Assembly: GCF_007065885.1 (NCBI RefSeq)
Contig: NZ_CP041409.1
Span: 744,001 to 808,000 of the forward strand
Direction of reading: 5' to 3'
Source: Altererythrobacter sp. TH136
GTDB taxonomy: Bacteria; Pseudomonadota; Alphaproteobacteria; Sphingomonadales; Sphingomonadaceae
Length of the DNA: 64,000 nt
Shown here: in pieces, positions 47,251-55,969 of the stretch
Numbering within the stretch: position 1 is the stretch's first letter
Layout of the letters: each line of letters begins with the position of its first letter
The notes under the pieces: model-generated
The model's database searches: none
What the model saw: only the letters and a program-made list of their open reading frames with translations
Told to the model about the DNA's origin: nothing
Program-made: the position numbers and the translations under genes

Positions 47251-48543
47251 ATGAAAGACTTTGCCACATCGTCCGACCCCGCGGTGCAGGCGCAGCTCGA
47301 TCGGCTGGCGAAGCTGACGCTGCCACAGGGACGGTTCGGGCTCGAAACGATCCGCGCGCTGCTGGAAAGGCTCGGTAACCCGCAGGACCGGCTGCCGCCC
47401 GCGTTCCACGTTGCCGGCACCAATGGCAAGGGGTCGACCTGCGCCTACCTGCGCGCGATGCTGGAGGCCGGCGGGCTGACCGTCCACGCCGCCACCAAGC
47501 CGCACCTCGTCCGCTATAACGAACGCATCCGCATCGCGGGCGAGCTGATCTCGGACGATGAGCTTGCCGCGCGCCTGAAGGACGTGCTGGATGCTGGCGA
47601 GGACCTCGGCCCCAGCTTTTTCGAGGTCACCACTGCCGCTACCTTCCTCGCTTTCGCGGAGGCGGAGGCCGACGCGTGCATCATCGAGGTCGGCCTGGGC
47701 GGCAGGTTCGACGCGACCAACGTGCTTCCGCACCCCGCCGCCTGCGGGATCGCCAGCCTCGGTATCGATCACGAAGCATTCCTGCTCGCACCCGAAGAGG
47801 GCACGCCCGATGATCCGATCGCCCGCATCGCGTTCGAGAAAGCGGGGATCGTCCGCCCGGGCCGTCCACTGGTGACGATGAGCTATTCCGAAGCCGCCGA
47901 GCTCGAAATCGAGCGCGCCGCGCTGGCCGCCGGGGCACCGTTGCACTTGCGCGGGCGCGACTGGTCGGCACACGTGGGAGAGCGCATCGAATACGAGGAC
48001 CGGCACGGCCGCCTTGCGCTGCCCCTTCCCGCACTCGCCGGCGCGCATCAGGCGGATAATGCGGCACTCGCGGTGGCGATGCTGCGGCACCAGGATTTCG
48101 TGGCGGTCGACCCGCTGGCGATTAACGAAGGCATCCGCAGCGCCCGCTGGCCCGCCCGGCTGCAACTGCTGGGCGACGGACCTCTGACCGCTTTGGTCGC
48201 GGGGCGCGAGCTATGGCTTGATGGGGGCCACAACCCCGACGCCGGGGCGGCCATCGCTCGTCATTTTGACAAGCCCGTGCACCTCGTCATCGGAATGTTG
48301 GCGAGCAAGAACCCGCGCGCGATCGTCGATCCGCTGGAGGGTCGGATCGCCAGCCTTTCGGCGGTGCCCATTGCCGGGAGCGATTGCCACGACGCGCCGG
48401 CTTTCGGCCCTGGCTGCCGTGCCTTCGCCAGCGTCGAGGACGCGCTGCGCGCGATCGAGCCGGACGGGCGGCCGATCCTGATCGCCGGTTCACTTTACCT
48501 TGCAGGCGAGGTCCTGCGAGCGAACGACCAGATCCCCCGCTGA
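47251..48543 (+). CDS. folC: Bifunctional folylpolyglutamate / dihydrofolate synthase
   Basis: 430-residue Mur-ligase-fold enzyme adding glutamate to folates. AGTNGKGST P-loop, HLVRYNERI, and VGLGGRFDATN are the family marks; GHNPDAG in the C-terminal domain is the glutamate-binding region. Last gene of the trp-accD-folC block, convergent with ampG after 13 bases. Confidence 0.95.
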   Translation: MKDFATSSDPAVQAQLDRLAKLTLPQGRFGLETIRALLERLGNPQDRLPPAFHVAGTNGKGSTCAYLRAMLEAGGLTVHAATKPHLVRYNERIRIAGELISDDELAARLKDVLDAGEDLGPSFFEVTTAATFLAFAEAEADACIIEVGLGGRFDATNVLPHPAACGIASLGIDHEAFLLAPEEGTPDDPIARIAFEKAGIVRPGRPLVTMSYSEAAELEIERAALAAGAPLHLRGRDWSAHVGERIEYEDRHGRLALPLPALAGAHQADNAALAVAMLRHQDFVAVDPLAINEGIRSARWPARLQLLGDGPLTALVAGRELWLDGGHNPDAGAAIARHFDKPVHLVIGMLASKNPRAIVDPLEGRIASLSAVPIAGSDCHDAPAFGPGCRAFASVEDALRAIEPDGRPILIAGSLYLAGEVLRANDQIPR

Positions 48544-48556
48544 TCGCCGCAATCGG

Positions 48557-50248
48557 TCAGGCCGGCTCTGGCGCGACCACCCCGGCTTGGGCGGTGCGGC
48601 TCTGCCGGTACCATTCCGCGAGGCACAGGACGACGGCAATGCCGCCGATGGCGGTGGTGAACAGGAAGACGTTGTAATAACCGCGCTCCTCGATCGCCTG
48701 ACCGAGCGCGCCTCGCCCCAAGGTCCCGACCAGCAATGTCAGTGACGACAACAGCGCATATTGCACCGCGCTGTATCCCTTTGCGACGATCGACGAGAGC
48801 CACGCGACATAGGCCGCCCCGGCGATGCCGACGGCCAGATTCTCCGCGCCGATGGCCAGCATCAGCTTGGCCATTTCAGGCCTTGCGCCGAAGCTCTGCA
48901 CCAGGTTGGTGAACCCGATCGCATCGGCGAACGCCTGCATCGTGATGCCTCCCCGGGCAAGGTCGGCGTAAAGCAGATTGGTGAGCGCGGCCAGCACCGC
49001 CCCCAGGGTCAACGTAGCCATGCGGCCGATGGCGGTGAGCAGCGTCCCGCCGATCGCGAGGCCGAGCACGATGGCCCCCACTCCGAAGAACTTGGAGGCG
49101 ACCGCGACCTCGTCGTTCGAATACTTCAGCTCGCCCAGGTAAAACGGATAGGCGAAGGTGCCCCAGATCGCGTCGCAGATGCGGTACGTGAGCACCAGCG
49201 CGAGGATCAGCACCAGCGACCAGCCCAGCCGGCCGACGAATTCCACCAGCGGCAGCACCAGCGCACGATAGAGATGGTCGGCCACCACGGCTCCGCCGGT
49301 GGCGACCGGCACGTCTTCCTGCAACAGCAGGGCTGGATTGCGCTGCTTGCCCACCAGCCATCCCGCGATAAGGGCGGGCAGCACGATGGTGGCGATGACG
49401 ATCAGCGGACCTGCGGTGGCCGTAAAGGCGGTGGGATCGGGCCGCTCGTCGGGCGCGGCGGTCATCGACATGACCATGAACACGATCACCGTCAGCAGCG
49501 CCGCGCCCCACAGCGCCCCGATCGCCAGCAGCGCCTGCATCCGCAGTTTGGGGGAAAGCTGTCCGGCGCGGCGCAGTACGAGCATCGCGTCCTGCTGCTC
49601 GGCGGTCGGCGCGACGACATCGGCGTCAGGCGCGAACAGCCCGACCACGCCGATCGCCAGCAGAATCCCGCCCATCAGCAGGTACGTCTGCGGCCAGCCG
49701 ATCCGCGCCGCCAGGATCAGCGCCAGCGCGCCGCCCACCAGCGAAGACAGGCGGAAACCCATCTGGTAGACGGTCGAGAGGATATCGAGCGTCGCGTCTT
49801 CGTCGGCGATGTCGATGCGCCAGGCGTTGATCGCGATGTCCTGCGTCGCGCTGGCAAACGCGCCGATCGCGGCCAGCAGGCTGAACATGCCGAGCGAGCT
49901 GCCCGGATCGAGCGCGCTCATGATCACCAGCACCGCGCCCAGCACCAGTTGGGCCGGCACGATCCACTGCTTGCGCTTGCCCAGCTTGCGGAACAGCGGA
50001 ATGTCGATCCGGTCCACCAACGGCGACCAGAGGAACTGGAAGGCGTAGGCCAGCCCGATCAGGCTGAACACGCCCATCGTTTCAAGGTCGACCTCGGCCT
50101 CGGTCAGCCAGGCGTAAAGGGTGCCCAGGAACAGCGCGAAGGGCAGCCCACTGGCAAACCCGAACAGCGCCATGAAACCGGTCTTGCGATTGCGCATCGC
50201 GCGCATCAGCGTGCGGAACCCCGGCTTCTTCGCTGCGGCTGCGGCCAT
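48557..50248 (-). CDS. ampG: AmpG family muropeptide MFS transporter
   Basis: 563-residue inner-membrane permease with about 14 hydrophobic segments. FGFASGLPFALFLGTLYAWL and SATQDIAINAWRID are AmpG signatures; it imports GlcNAc-anhydroMurNAc peptides for recycling and can feed beta-lactamase induction. Slightly longer than E. coli AmpG because of a long central loop near residue 300-330. A TTGGGT-N15-TAGGGA sequence precedes it as a weak promoter candidate. Confidence 0.9.
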   Translation of the reverse strand: MAAAAAKKPGFRTLMRAMRNRKTGFMALFGFASGLPFALFLGTLYAWLTEAEVDLETMGVFSLIGLAYAFQFLWSPLVDRIDIPLFRKLGKRKQWIVPAQLVLGAVLVIMSALDPGSSLGMFSLLAAIGAFASATQDIAINAWRIDIADEDATLDILSTVYQMGFRLSSLVGGALALILAARIGWPQTYLLMGGILLAIGVVGLFAPDADVVAPTAEQQDAMLVLRRAGQLSPKLRMQALLAIGALWGAALLTVIVFMVMSMTAAPDERPDPTAFTATAGPLIVIATIVLPALIAGWLVGKQRNPALLLQEDVPVATGGAVVADHLYRALVLPLVEFVGRLGWSLVLILALVLTYRICDAIWGTFAYPFYLGELKYSNDEVAVASKFFGVGAIVLGLAIGGTLLTAIGRMATLTLGAVLAALTNLLYADLARGGITMQAFADAIGFTNLVQSFGARPEMAKLMLAIGAENLAVGIAGAAYVAWLSSIVAKGYSAVQYALLSSLTLLVGTLGRGALGQAIEERGYYNVFLFTTAIGGIAVVLCLAEWYRQSRTAQAGVVAPEPA

Positions 50249-50321
50249 TCCCTAGCGTCCTTCCCGAATACCCAATTCCGTGCGACATTTAGCGCTGGGA
50301 CAGGAATAAGGAAGCTTCGCC

Positions 50322-51479
50322 ATGAACGAGGCCATAATCGCGCCGGGGAAAAGACCGACTGCCGGGCAGCTTGCGCTGGCCGAAGCACTGGCACGCGGCG
50401 AGACGCGCCCCGCGGGGGGCATCACCACGGTGCCCGCCTCCGTCTACACCGATCCTGAGCATTTCGCGCGCGAGAAGGCCGCGCTGTTCGACCGTCTGCC
50501 GCAAGTGCTGATGCCCAGTGCGCTGATCCCCGATCCGGGAATGGCGGTACCGCACGATCTCACTGGCAAGCCGCTGCTGGTGACCCGCGACAAGTCGGGC
50601 GTCTGCCACGTGTTCCTGAACGTCTGCCGCCATCGCGGCACCCGGCTGGTAGAAGGCAACGAGGCGGAGTGTGCCGCGCGGCTGGTATGCCCGTATCACG
50701 CGTGGACGTACCGCCTCGACGGCGCGCTCCTCGCCCTGCCCCGCCCCGACAGCTTCCCCGGCCTCGACAAGGGTGACTTTCACCTCGTCGAATTGCCGAG
50801 CTGCGAGGCGGGCGGCCTGATCTGGTATTCGCCAGTCGAGGGGGCGGATTTCACCCTCGCCCGCACGCTGGGCGACGACATGGACGCCTTCGGTGCCGCC
50901 GATCATTTCCTGTTTCGCCGCAAGACGCACGAGGTGCGCGGCAACTGGAAGCTGATCATGGACGCGTTCCTGGAAAGCTATCACGTCACCCGGCTGCACG
51001 CGAAGACCATCGGCCCGTTCTTCAAGGACGGCGTGACCGCCGGCGATTCCATCGGCTGCCATGCCCGCAGCGCGGTCGGCCGGGTGGACGAGCTGGGCGA
51101 CATCGACCTCACCGACATGGCCGCGCTGCGGCGGCGGGTGACGTTCGCCTATCAGCTGCTCCCGGCAACGGTCATCATCCCCAGTCCCGACTACATCAAC
51201 GTGATGGCGTTGTGGCCGACTGCGCACGACCACACCCTGGTGGAAGACTTCATGCTGATCCCGGAGGAACCCCACAGCGACAAGGCGCGCGATCACTGGG
51301 AGCGCAGCTGGGCCCTCCTCGATGGCGGGGTGTTCGCATCCGAAGATTTCCGCGCAGCGGAGCTGGGCCAACAAGGTCTGTCTACCGGCGTGGTGCCGGA
51401 ACTGACGCTCGGTACGCTCGAAGGGGGCATCCGCCGGTTTCATGACACGGTGAGCGAGGCGTTGCGCGCGGCGAACTGA
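50322..51479 (+). CDS. Rieske non-heme iron oxygenase alpha subunit
   Basis: 385-residue ring-hydroxylating-type oxygenase. Rieske cluster ligands lie in CRHRG (about residue 103) and CPYHAW (about 123); the mononuclear iron site is in MDAFLESYHVTRLH (two His) with a later Asp. No reductase or beta-subunit gene is adjacent, so electron supply must come from elsewhere. Substrate could be aromatic, a quaternary amine (choline monooxygenase-like) or a carnitine-type compound. Confidence 0.9.
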   Translation: MNEAIIAPGKRPTAGQLALAEALARGETRPAGGITTVPASVYTDPEHFAREKAALFDRLPQVLMPSALIPDPGMAVPHDLTGKPLLVTRDKSGVCHVFLNVCRHRGTRLVEGNEAECAARLVCPYHAWTYRLDGALLALPRPDSFPGLDKGDFHLVELPSCEAGGLIWYSPVEGADFTLARTLGDDMDAFGAADHFLFRRKTHEVRGNWKLIMDAFLESYHVTRLHAKTIGPFFKDGVTAGDSIGCHARSAVGRVDELGDIDLTDMAALRRRVTFAYQLLPATVIIPSPDYINVMALWPTAHDHTLVEDFMLIPEEPHSDKARDHWERSWALLDGGVFASEDFRAAELGQQGLSTGVVPELTLGTLEGGIRRFHDTVSEALRAAN

Positions 51480-51497
51480 GCGCCTAGTCGCGCGGAC

Positions 51498-52253
51498 ATG
51501 CCACAAAGCTCTGACCGACCCGACGGCGAACGCATCGCCAAGCTGCTCGCGCGCGCCGGAGTCGCCAGCCGGCGCGAAGTGGAGCGGATGATTGCGGAAG
51601 GCCGGGTGGCCATCGGCGGCAAGGTGCTCGATACCCCGGCGACGATCATCCCCAACCTGCAGGGCGTCACGGTCGACGGCAAGGCGGTGGAGCGAGCAGA
51701 ACCGGCCCGCGTGTTCGCCTTTCACAAGCCATCCGGCCTGCTTACTGCCGAGCGCGATCCCAAGGGCCGCCCGACGATCTACACCGCGCTGCGCAACGCG
51801 CTGCCGCGCAACGCACCCCGGGTGATGCCGGTCGGCCGGCTGGACATGAACACCGAAGGGCTGCTGCTGCTGACCAACGACGGCGCGCTCAAGCGGTCGC
51901 TTGAACTGCCCGCCTCCAACGTGCCGCGCACTTACCGCGTGCGCGCGTTCGGCGACATCACGCAGAGCCGGCTCGACGACCTGATCGAGGGGATCGAGAT
52001 CGAAGGCGTCCGCTATGGCAAGATCGAGGCCGACCTGGAGCGCGGCGCGGGGCGCAATCGCTGGATCGTGATGACGCTGACCGAAGGCAAGAACCGCGAG
52101 GTGCGCCGCGTGCTGGAGCATCTCGGCCTGCAGGTCAGCCGGTTGCTTCGCGTCGGGTATGGCCCCTTCAACCTGGGCGATCTGCCGCGCGGCGCGGTGG
52201 CGGAAATCCCGCAGGTCGAAGTGGAGCGGCTGCGCAAGAGCCTGAAGGCGTGA
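51498..52253 (+). CDS. RluB/RsuA-type rRNA pseudouridine synthase
   Basis: 251-residue enzyme with an N-terminal S4 RNA-binding domain (RIAKLLARAGVASRREVERMI) and a catalytic domain containing VGRLDMNTEGLLLLTNDG with the catalytic Asp. It isomerises a uridine in 23S (RluB) or 16S (RsuA/RluE-like) rRNA; closest general look is RluB. Ten bases before rsmD and probably co-transcribed. Confidence 0.92.
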   Translation: MPQSSDRPDGERIAKLLARAGVASRREVERMIAEGRVAIGGKVLDTPATIIPNLQGVTVDGKAVERAEPARVFAFHKPSGLLTAERDPKGRPTIYTALRNALPRNAPRVMPVGRLDMNTEGLLLLTNDGALKRSLELPASNVPRTYRVRAFGDITQSRLDDLIEGIEIEGVRYGKIEADLERGAGRNRWIVMTLTEGKNREVRRVLEHLGLQVSRLLRVGYGPFNLGDLPRGAVAEIPQVEVERLRKSLKA

Positions 52254-52263
52254 GGCCGAAGCG

Positions 52264-52809
52264 ATGAGAATTGTCGCGGGCGAATGGCGCGGCCGCAAGC
52301 TGGTCGCCCCGAAGGGAGAAGCCACCCGGCCGACCGCCGACCGCACCCGCGAAACGTTGTTCAACATGCTCACCAGCAGGATCGGCCCTTTTGACGGGCT
52401 GACGGTCGCCGACCTGTTCGCGGGGTCCGGCGCGCTGGGGCTGGAGGCCTTGTCGCGCGGTGCACGATCATCGCTGTTTGTCGAGCAGGACCCTGCCGCA
52501 GTCGATGCGATCCGCGCCAACATCGCGGCGCTGGGTGCGAGGGAACGCAGCGAGGTGCGGCGCGGTTCGGTGATGGAGCTCGCCCCGGTGCAGGCGCCGT
52601 ACGACCTTATGCTGCTCGACCCGCCATACGGCACCGGTGCCGCGGGCGTAGCGCTCGACCGGCTGGCGCGGCTCGGCTGGATCGGACCCGCCACCTGGAT
52701 CGCGGCGGAGACCGGGGCAGACGAACAACTCACTGTGAAGGGTTTGGCGACGCAGGTCGAGCGCAAGGTAGGCAAAGCACGGCTCTGGCTCCTGCGCGCC
52801 GAAGGTTGA
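52264..52809 (+). CDS. rsmD: 16S rRNA (guanine966-N2)-methyltransferase
   Basis: 181-residue SAM-dependent methyltransferase. MRIVAGEWRGRKL and RPT.DRTRETLFNML at the start, DLFAGSGALGLEALSRGA as the SAM site and LLDPPYGTG as the catalytic N-methyltransferase motif. Ends just before a bidirectional terminator. Confidence 0.96.
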   Translation: MRIVAGEWRGRKLVAPKGEATRPTADRTRETLFNMLTSRIGPFDGLTVADLFAGSGALGLEALSRGARSSLFVEQDPAAVDAIRANIAALGARERSEVRRGSVMELAPVQAPYDLMLLDPPYGTGAAGVALDRLARLGWIGPATWIAAETGADEQLTVKGLATQVERKVGKARLWLLRAEG

Positions 52810-52813
52810 TGCG

Positions 52814-52850
52814 CAAAGGGCACCTCCCGTCACGGAAGGTGCCCTTCTCT
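52814..52850 (+). terminator. Terminator after rsmD, possibly bidirectional
   Basis: AAAGGGCACCT and AGGTGCCCTT pair around a GC-rich loop, with A residues before and TTCTCT after. It lies between the convergent rsmD and repeat-protein genes and could stop both transcripts. Confidence 0.75.
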
Positions 52851-52864
52851 CGACCGACGATGGA

Positions 52865-53455
52865 TCAGTTCTGCTTCTTCGGACCCGGTATCTCGCTGGC
52901 GGGTCGACCAGGCCAGCGGTTGAGCGGGCGGTTGCCGTAATTGAGCCCTGCTTCGCGCGGATTGATGCACTGATCCTGCACGGTGCCACGGCACGGGGGG
53001 TAGGTGCCGCTGTTAGTCGCGGCAGGCACGGTCTGCGTCACTTCCCCGCTCACGAAACGGGGGCCGCCAGTGCTCGCGCCCATGGCGGCGGTGGTAGCGG
53101 TCTGCGCGGTGGTCGACGCATTGGCCGACGGCGTGCCCGCCATCTGCCCCTCGATCGAGGTCCACGCAGCGGTGCGCTGCTCAGGCGTCATCGCATAGAC
53201 GCGAGCGCGTTGATCGTCGGTCAGGGCCCACCAGCCGGTCTGCTGTGCCGGGGTCAGCGTCCAGAAATACGTCTGATAGGTGCTCGGCCACGCGGTGTAG
53301 GTCGTCTGCCGATCCGGCGGCCATGCGTCATAGGTGGACTGCTGGGTCGTGGTCATGGTGTAGACATTGCCGCTGGCGTCCACCGCCATGTCCTGTGCCA
53401 CTGCAGGCATTGCAAAGACCAGCGCCGCAGCGCCGGCGAGCATCAACTTGTTCAT
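52865..53455 (-). CDS. Unknown secreted protein with six 11-residue tandem repeats
   Basis: 196 residues. Signal peptide cleaved after about PAVA-Q21. Residues 34-99 form six exact 11-residue units: Q/R at 39, 50, 61, 72, 83 and 94; a bulky residue at 34, 45, 56, 67, 78 and 89; T or P at the next position; aromatics at unit position 9 or 10. Some units read LTP.QQ or MTPEQR, recalling DUF3106-type helical repeats. A Thr/Ala-rich linker and a C-terminal part with two Cys (PPCRGTVQDQCIN) follow. GAGGAGAG precedes the ATG at 53455. Function unknown; periplasmic or surface location expected. Confidence 0.75.
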   Translation of the reverse strand: MNKLMLAGAAALVFAMPAVAQDMAVDASGNVYTMTTTQQSTYDAWPPDRQTTYTAWPSTYQTYFWTLTPAQQTGWWALTDDQRARVYAMTPEQRTAAWTSIEGQMAGTPSANASTTAQTATTAAMGASTGGPRFVSGEVTQTVPAATNSGTYPPCRGTVQDQCINPREAGLNYGNRPLNRWPGRPASEIPGPKKQN

Positions 53456-53521
53456 CGGATCTCTCCTCAACATTTGTGAACTCGCTACGCTCACCGTCGG
53501 CACTCGGTTCCGCCCCGCCCC

Positions 53522-53550
53522 TTGCGCGGCACACCTATGTTCCCTAGCTG
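53522..53550 (+). promoter_or_regulatory. Candidate promoter of uvrD, overlapping a potential longer start
   Basis: TTGCGC, 17-base spacer, TAGCTG. Expected transcription start is only about 4 bases before the ATG at 53561, and the ATG at 53537 lies inside the promoter, which supports the shorter start and a nearly leaderless mRNA. Confidence 0.45.
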
Positions 53551-53560
53551 TTCGCAATCG

Positions 53561-55867
53561 ATGGATGCCGATCCCGCCCTTCCCGCCGCGCCTGGCGCTG
53601 GCGAAGTTCCCGCCTATGCGCAGGGACTTAACGTCCCGCAGCAACAGGCGGTGCTGACCACGGAAGGACCGGTGCTGATGCTAGCCGGCGCGGGCACCGG
53701 CAAGACGGCTGCGCTCACCGCACGTTTGGCTCATCTCGTCGCAACCCGCCGCGCCTGGCCGAGCGAGATCCTTTGCGTCACCTTCACCAACAAGGCCGCG
53801 CGCGAGATGAGGGAGCGGGTCGGCCGCCATATCGGCGAGGCGGTTGAGGGGATGCCGTGGCTCGGCACCTTCCACTCGATCGGCGCCAAGATGCTGCGCC
53901 GCCATGCCGAGTTGGTCGGACTGCAGTCGAACTACACGATCATCGACACGGACGATCAGATCCGTCTGCTCAAGACGCTGATCACCGAAAACGGTCTCGA
54001 CGAGAAGCGCTGGCCCGCACGCCAGCTTGCCGGCCTGATCGACCGGTGGAAGAACCGCGGTCTGAACCCGGCCGATCTGGATGCGGTCGAGAACGAAGCG
54101 TACGCCAACGGGCGCGGGCAGGAGTTCTATGGCCTGTATCAGGCGCGGCTGAAGGCGCTGAACGCATGCGATTTCGGCGACCTGCTGTTGCACATCCTCA
54201 ACGTGTTCCGCAGCCACCGCGAGGTGCTCCAGCAATATCAGCAGCGCTTCAAGTACATCCTGGTGGACGAGTACCAGGACACCAACCAGGTCCAGTACCT
54301 GTGGCTCCGCCTGCTCGCGCAAGAGCGCAAGAACATCTGCGTGGTGGGGGACGACGACCAGTCAATCTATTCCTGGCGCGGCGCGGAAGTGGCCAACATC
54401 CTGAAGTTCGAGAAGGACTTCCCCGGGGCGGCGGTAATCAAGCTGGAGCAGAATTATCGCTCTACCCCGCACATCCTGGCCGCCGCATCCGGCCTGATCA
54501 ACGCCAATAGCGACCGCCTGGGCAAGACGCTGTGGACCGAAATCCCTGCGGGCGAGAAGGTCCGCGTGATCGGCGTGTGGGACGGTCCCGAGGAAGCCCG
54601 CCGCATCGGCGAGGAGATCGAGCGGCTGGAGCGCGAGGGCGCAGGGCTCGACCAGGTCGCGATCCTGGTCCGTGCCCAGTACCAGACGCGCGAGTTCGAA
54701 GACCGGTTCATCCAGATCGGGATGAACTACCGCATCATCGGCGGTTTCCGCTTCTACGAGCGGGCGGAAATTCGCGATGCGCTCGCCTACCTGCGGGTGA
54801 TCGCCAGTCCGGCCGATGATCTGGCGTTCGAACGGATCTACAACCAGCCCAAGCGTGGTCTGGGTGCGAAGACGCTTGAACTGATGCACCGCCACGCCCG
54901 GGCGACCGGCCTGCCGCTCGCCGCCGCGTCGCTCCAGTTGGCGGACTCGGACGAATTGCCCGCCCGTGCGCGCGGCACCATCGCGAACCTGATGGGGCAA
55001 TTCCTCCGCTGGCGCGAGATGGCCGAGAGCATTCCGCCGGCCGAATTGATCCGCGCCGTGCTGGCCGACAGCGGTTACGACGCGATGCTGCAGGCGGAAA
55101 AGAGCGCCGAAGCAGCCGGTCGCGCCGAAAACCTGTCCGAGCTTGCCCGTGCGATGGAGGAGTACGACACGCTCGGCGATTTCCTCGAGCATGTGGCGCT
55201 GGTGATGGACAACGAACGCGCCGACGATGGGGAAAAGGTCACCATCATGACCATCCACGCGGCCAAGGGGCTGGAGTTCGACCACCTGTTCCTGCCTGGC
55301 TGGGAAGAGGGAGTGTTCCCCTCGCAGCGCGCGCTGGATGAAGGCGGGCTCGCCAGCCTCGAGGAAGAACGGCGCCTCGCCTATGTGGCGATCACCCGCG
55401 CGCGCCGTCGGTGCACGATCATCCACGCTGCCAACCGCCGCATCTACGGGCAGTGGACCAGTTCCATCCCGAGCCGCTTTGTCGGCGAACTGCCGGCCGA
55501 CCAGATCACCGAGGAGACCACCCTCACCGGCGGAGCCTCACTCTGGCGCGCGCAAATGAGTGAGCACGACGATCCGTTCGCTCACGTCGCGCGGGCGCAG
55601 CCCGCTCGCACGCTGACCCGCGGCCCGGGTTGGCAGCGGGCGCTGACCACCGGCTACGACGCCACGCCGCACCGCGTCAGGGAGAATACCCGCAGCGCCG
55701 CCAGCTTTGCCGCCAAGCCGCGCAGCGATGTCGCGGTCGGACAGCGGGTGTTCCACGACAAGTTCGGTTATGGCGAAGTGGTCGATCAGGAAGGCAACAA
55801 GCTGGAGATCGAATTCGAAGCCGCAGGGCGCAAGCGGGTGATCGACAGCTTCGTCACCGTGGCCTGA
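53561..55867 (+). CDS. uvrD: UvrD/PcrA-type DNA helicase
   Basis: 768-residue superfamily 1A helicase for nucleotide-excision and mismatch repair. Walker A GAGTGKT near residue 44, DEYQDTN, GDDDQSIY, WRGA and VTIMTIHAAKGLEFD are the helicase motifs; the C-terminal tail ends in a Tudor-like RNA-polymerase-binding region (VFHDKFGYGEV...). Full length. Start chosen as MDADPALP because of the promoter position; an ATG eight codons upstream is the alternative. Confidence 0.96.
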   Translation: MDADPALPAAPGAGEVPAYAQGLNVPQQQAVLTTEGPVLMLAGAGTGKTAALTARLAHLVATRRAWPSEILCVTFTNKAAREMRERVGRHIGEAVEGMPWLGTFHSIGAKMLRRHAELVGLQSNYTIIDTDDQIRLLKTLITENGLDEKRWPARQLAGLIDRWKNRGLNPADLDAVENEAYANGRGQEFYGLYQARLKALNACDFGDLLLHILNVFRSHREVLQQYQQRFKYILVDEYQDTNQVQYLWLRLLAQERKNICVVGDDDQSIYSWRGAEVANILKFEKDFPGAAVIKLEQNYRSTPHILAAASGLINANSDRLGKTLWTEIPAGEKVRVIGVWDGPEEARRIGEEIERLEREGAGLDQVAILVRAQYQTREFEDRFIQIGMNYRIIGGFRFYERAEIRDALAYLRVIASPADDLAFERIYNQPKRGLGAKTLELMHRHARATGLPLAAASLQLADSDELPARARGTIANLMGQFLRWREMAESIPPAELIRAVLADSGYDAMLQAEKSAEAAGRAENLSELARAMEEYDTLGDFLEHVALVMDNERADDGEKVTIMTIHAAKGLEFDHLFLPGWEEGVFPSQRALDEGGLASLEEERRLAYVAITRARRRCTIIHAANRRIYGQWTSSIPSRFVGELPADQITEETTLTGGASLWRAQMSEHDDPFAHVARAQPARTLTRGPGWQRALTTGYDATPHRVRENTRSAASFAAKPRSDVAVGQRVFHDKFGYGEVVDQEGNKLEIEFEAAGRKRVIDSFVTVA

Positions 55868-55969
55868 CCGCCCGGCGGCAACGTCTTCATGCGTGGGCGC
55901 TGCTCCCGCCCGAAGGCAATCGCCAACAAGGTGCAGCGTATTTCAGAAAGTCAGGCGACGTAGCGCAGC

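Noticed and set aside
50289-52823. 844-codon minus-strand open frame across the Rieske, pseudouridine synthase and rsmD genes
   Set aside because: All three opposite genes have catalytic motifs; the frame has no domain character.
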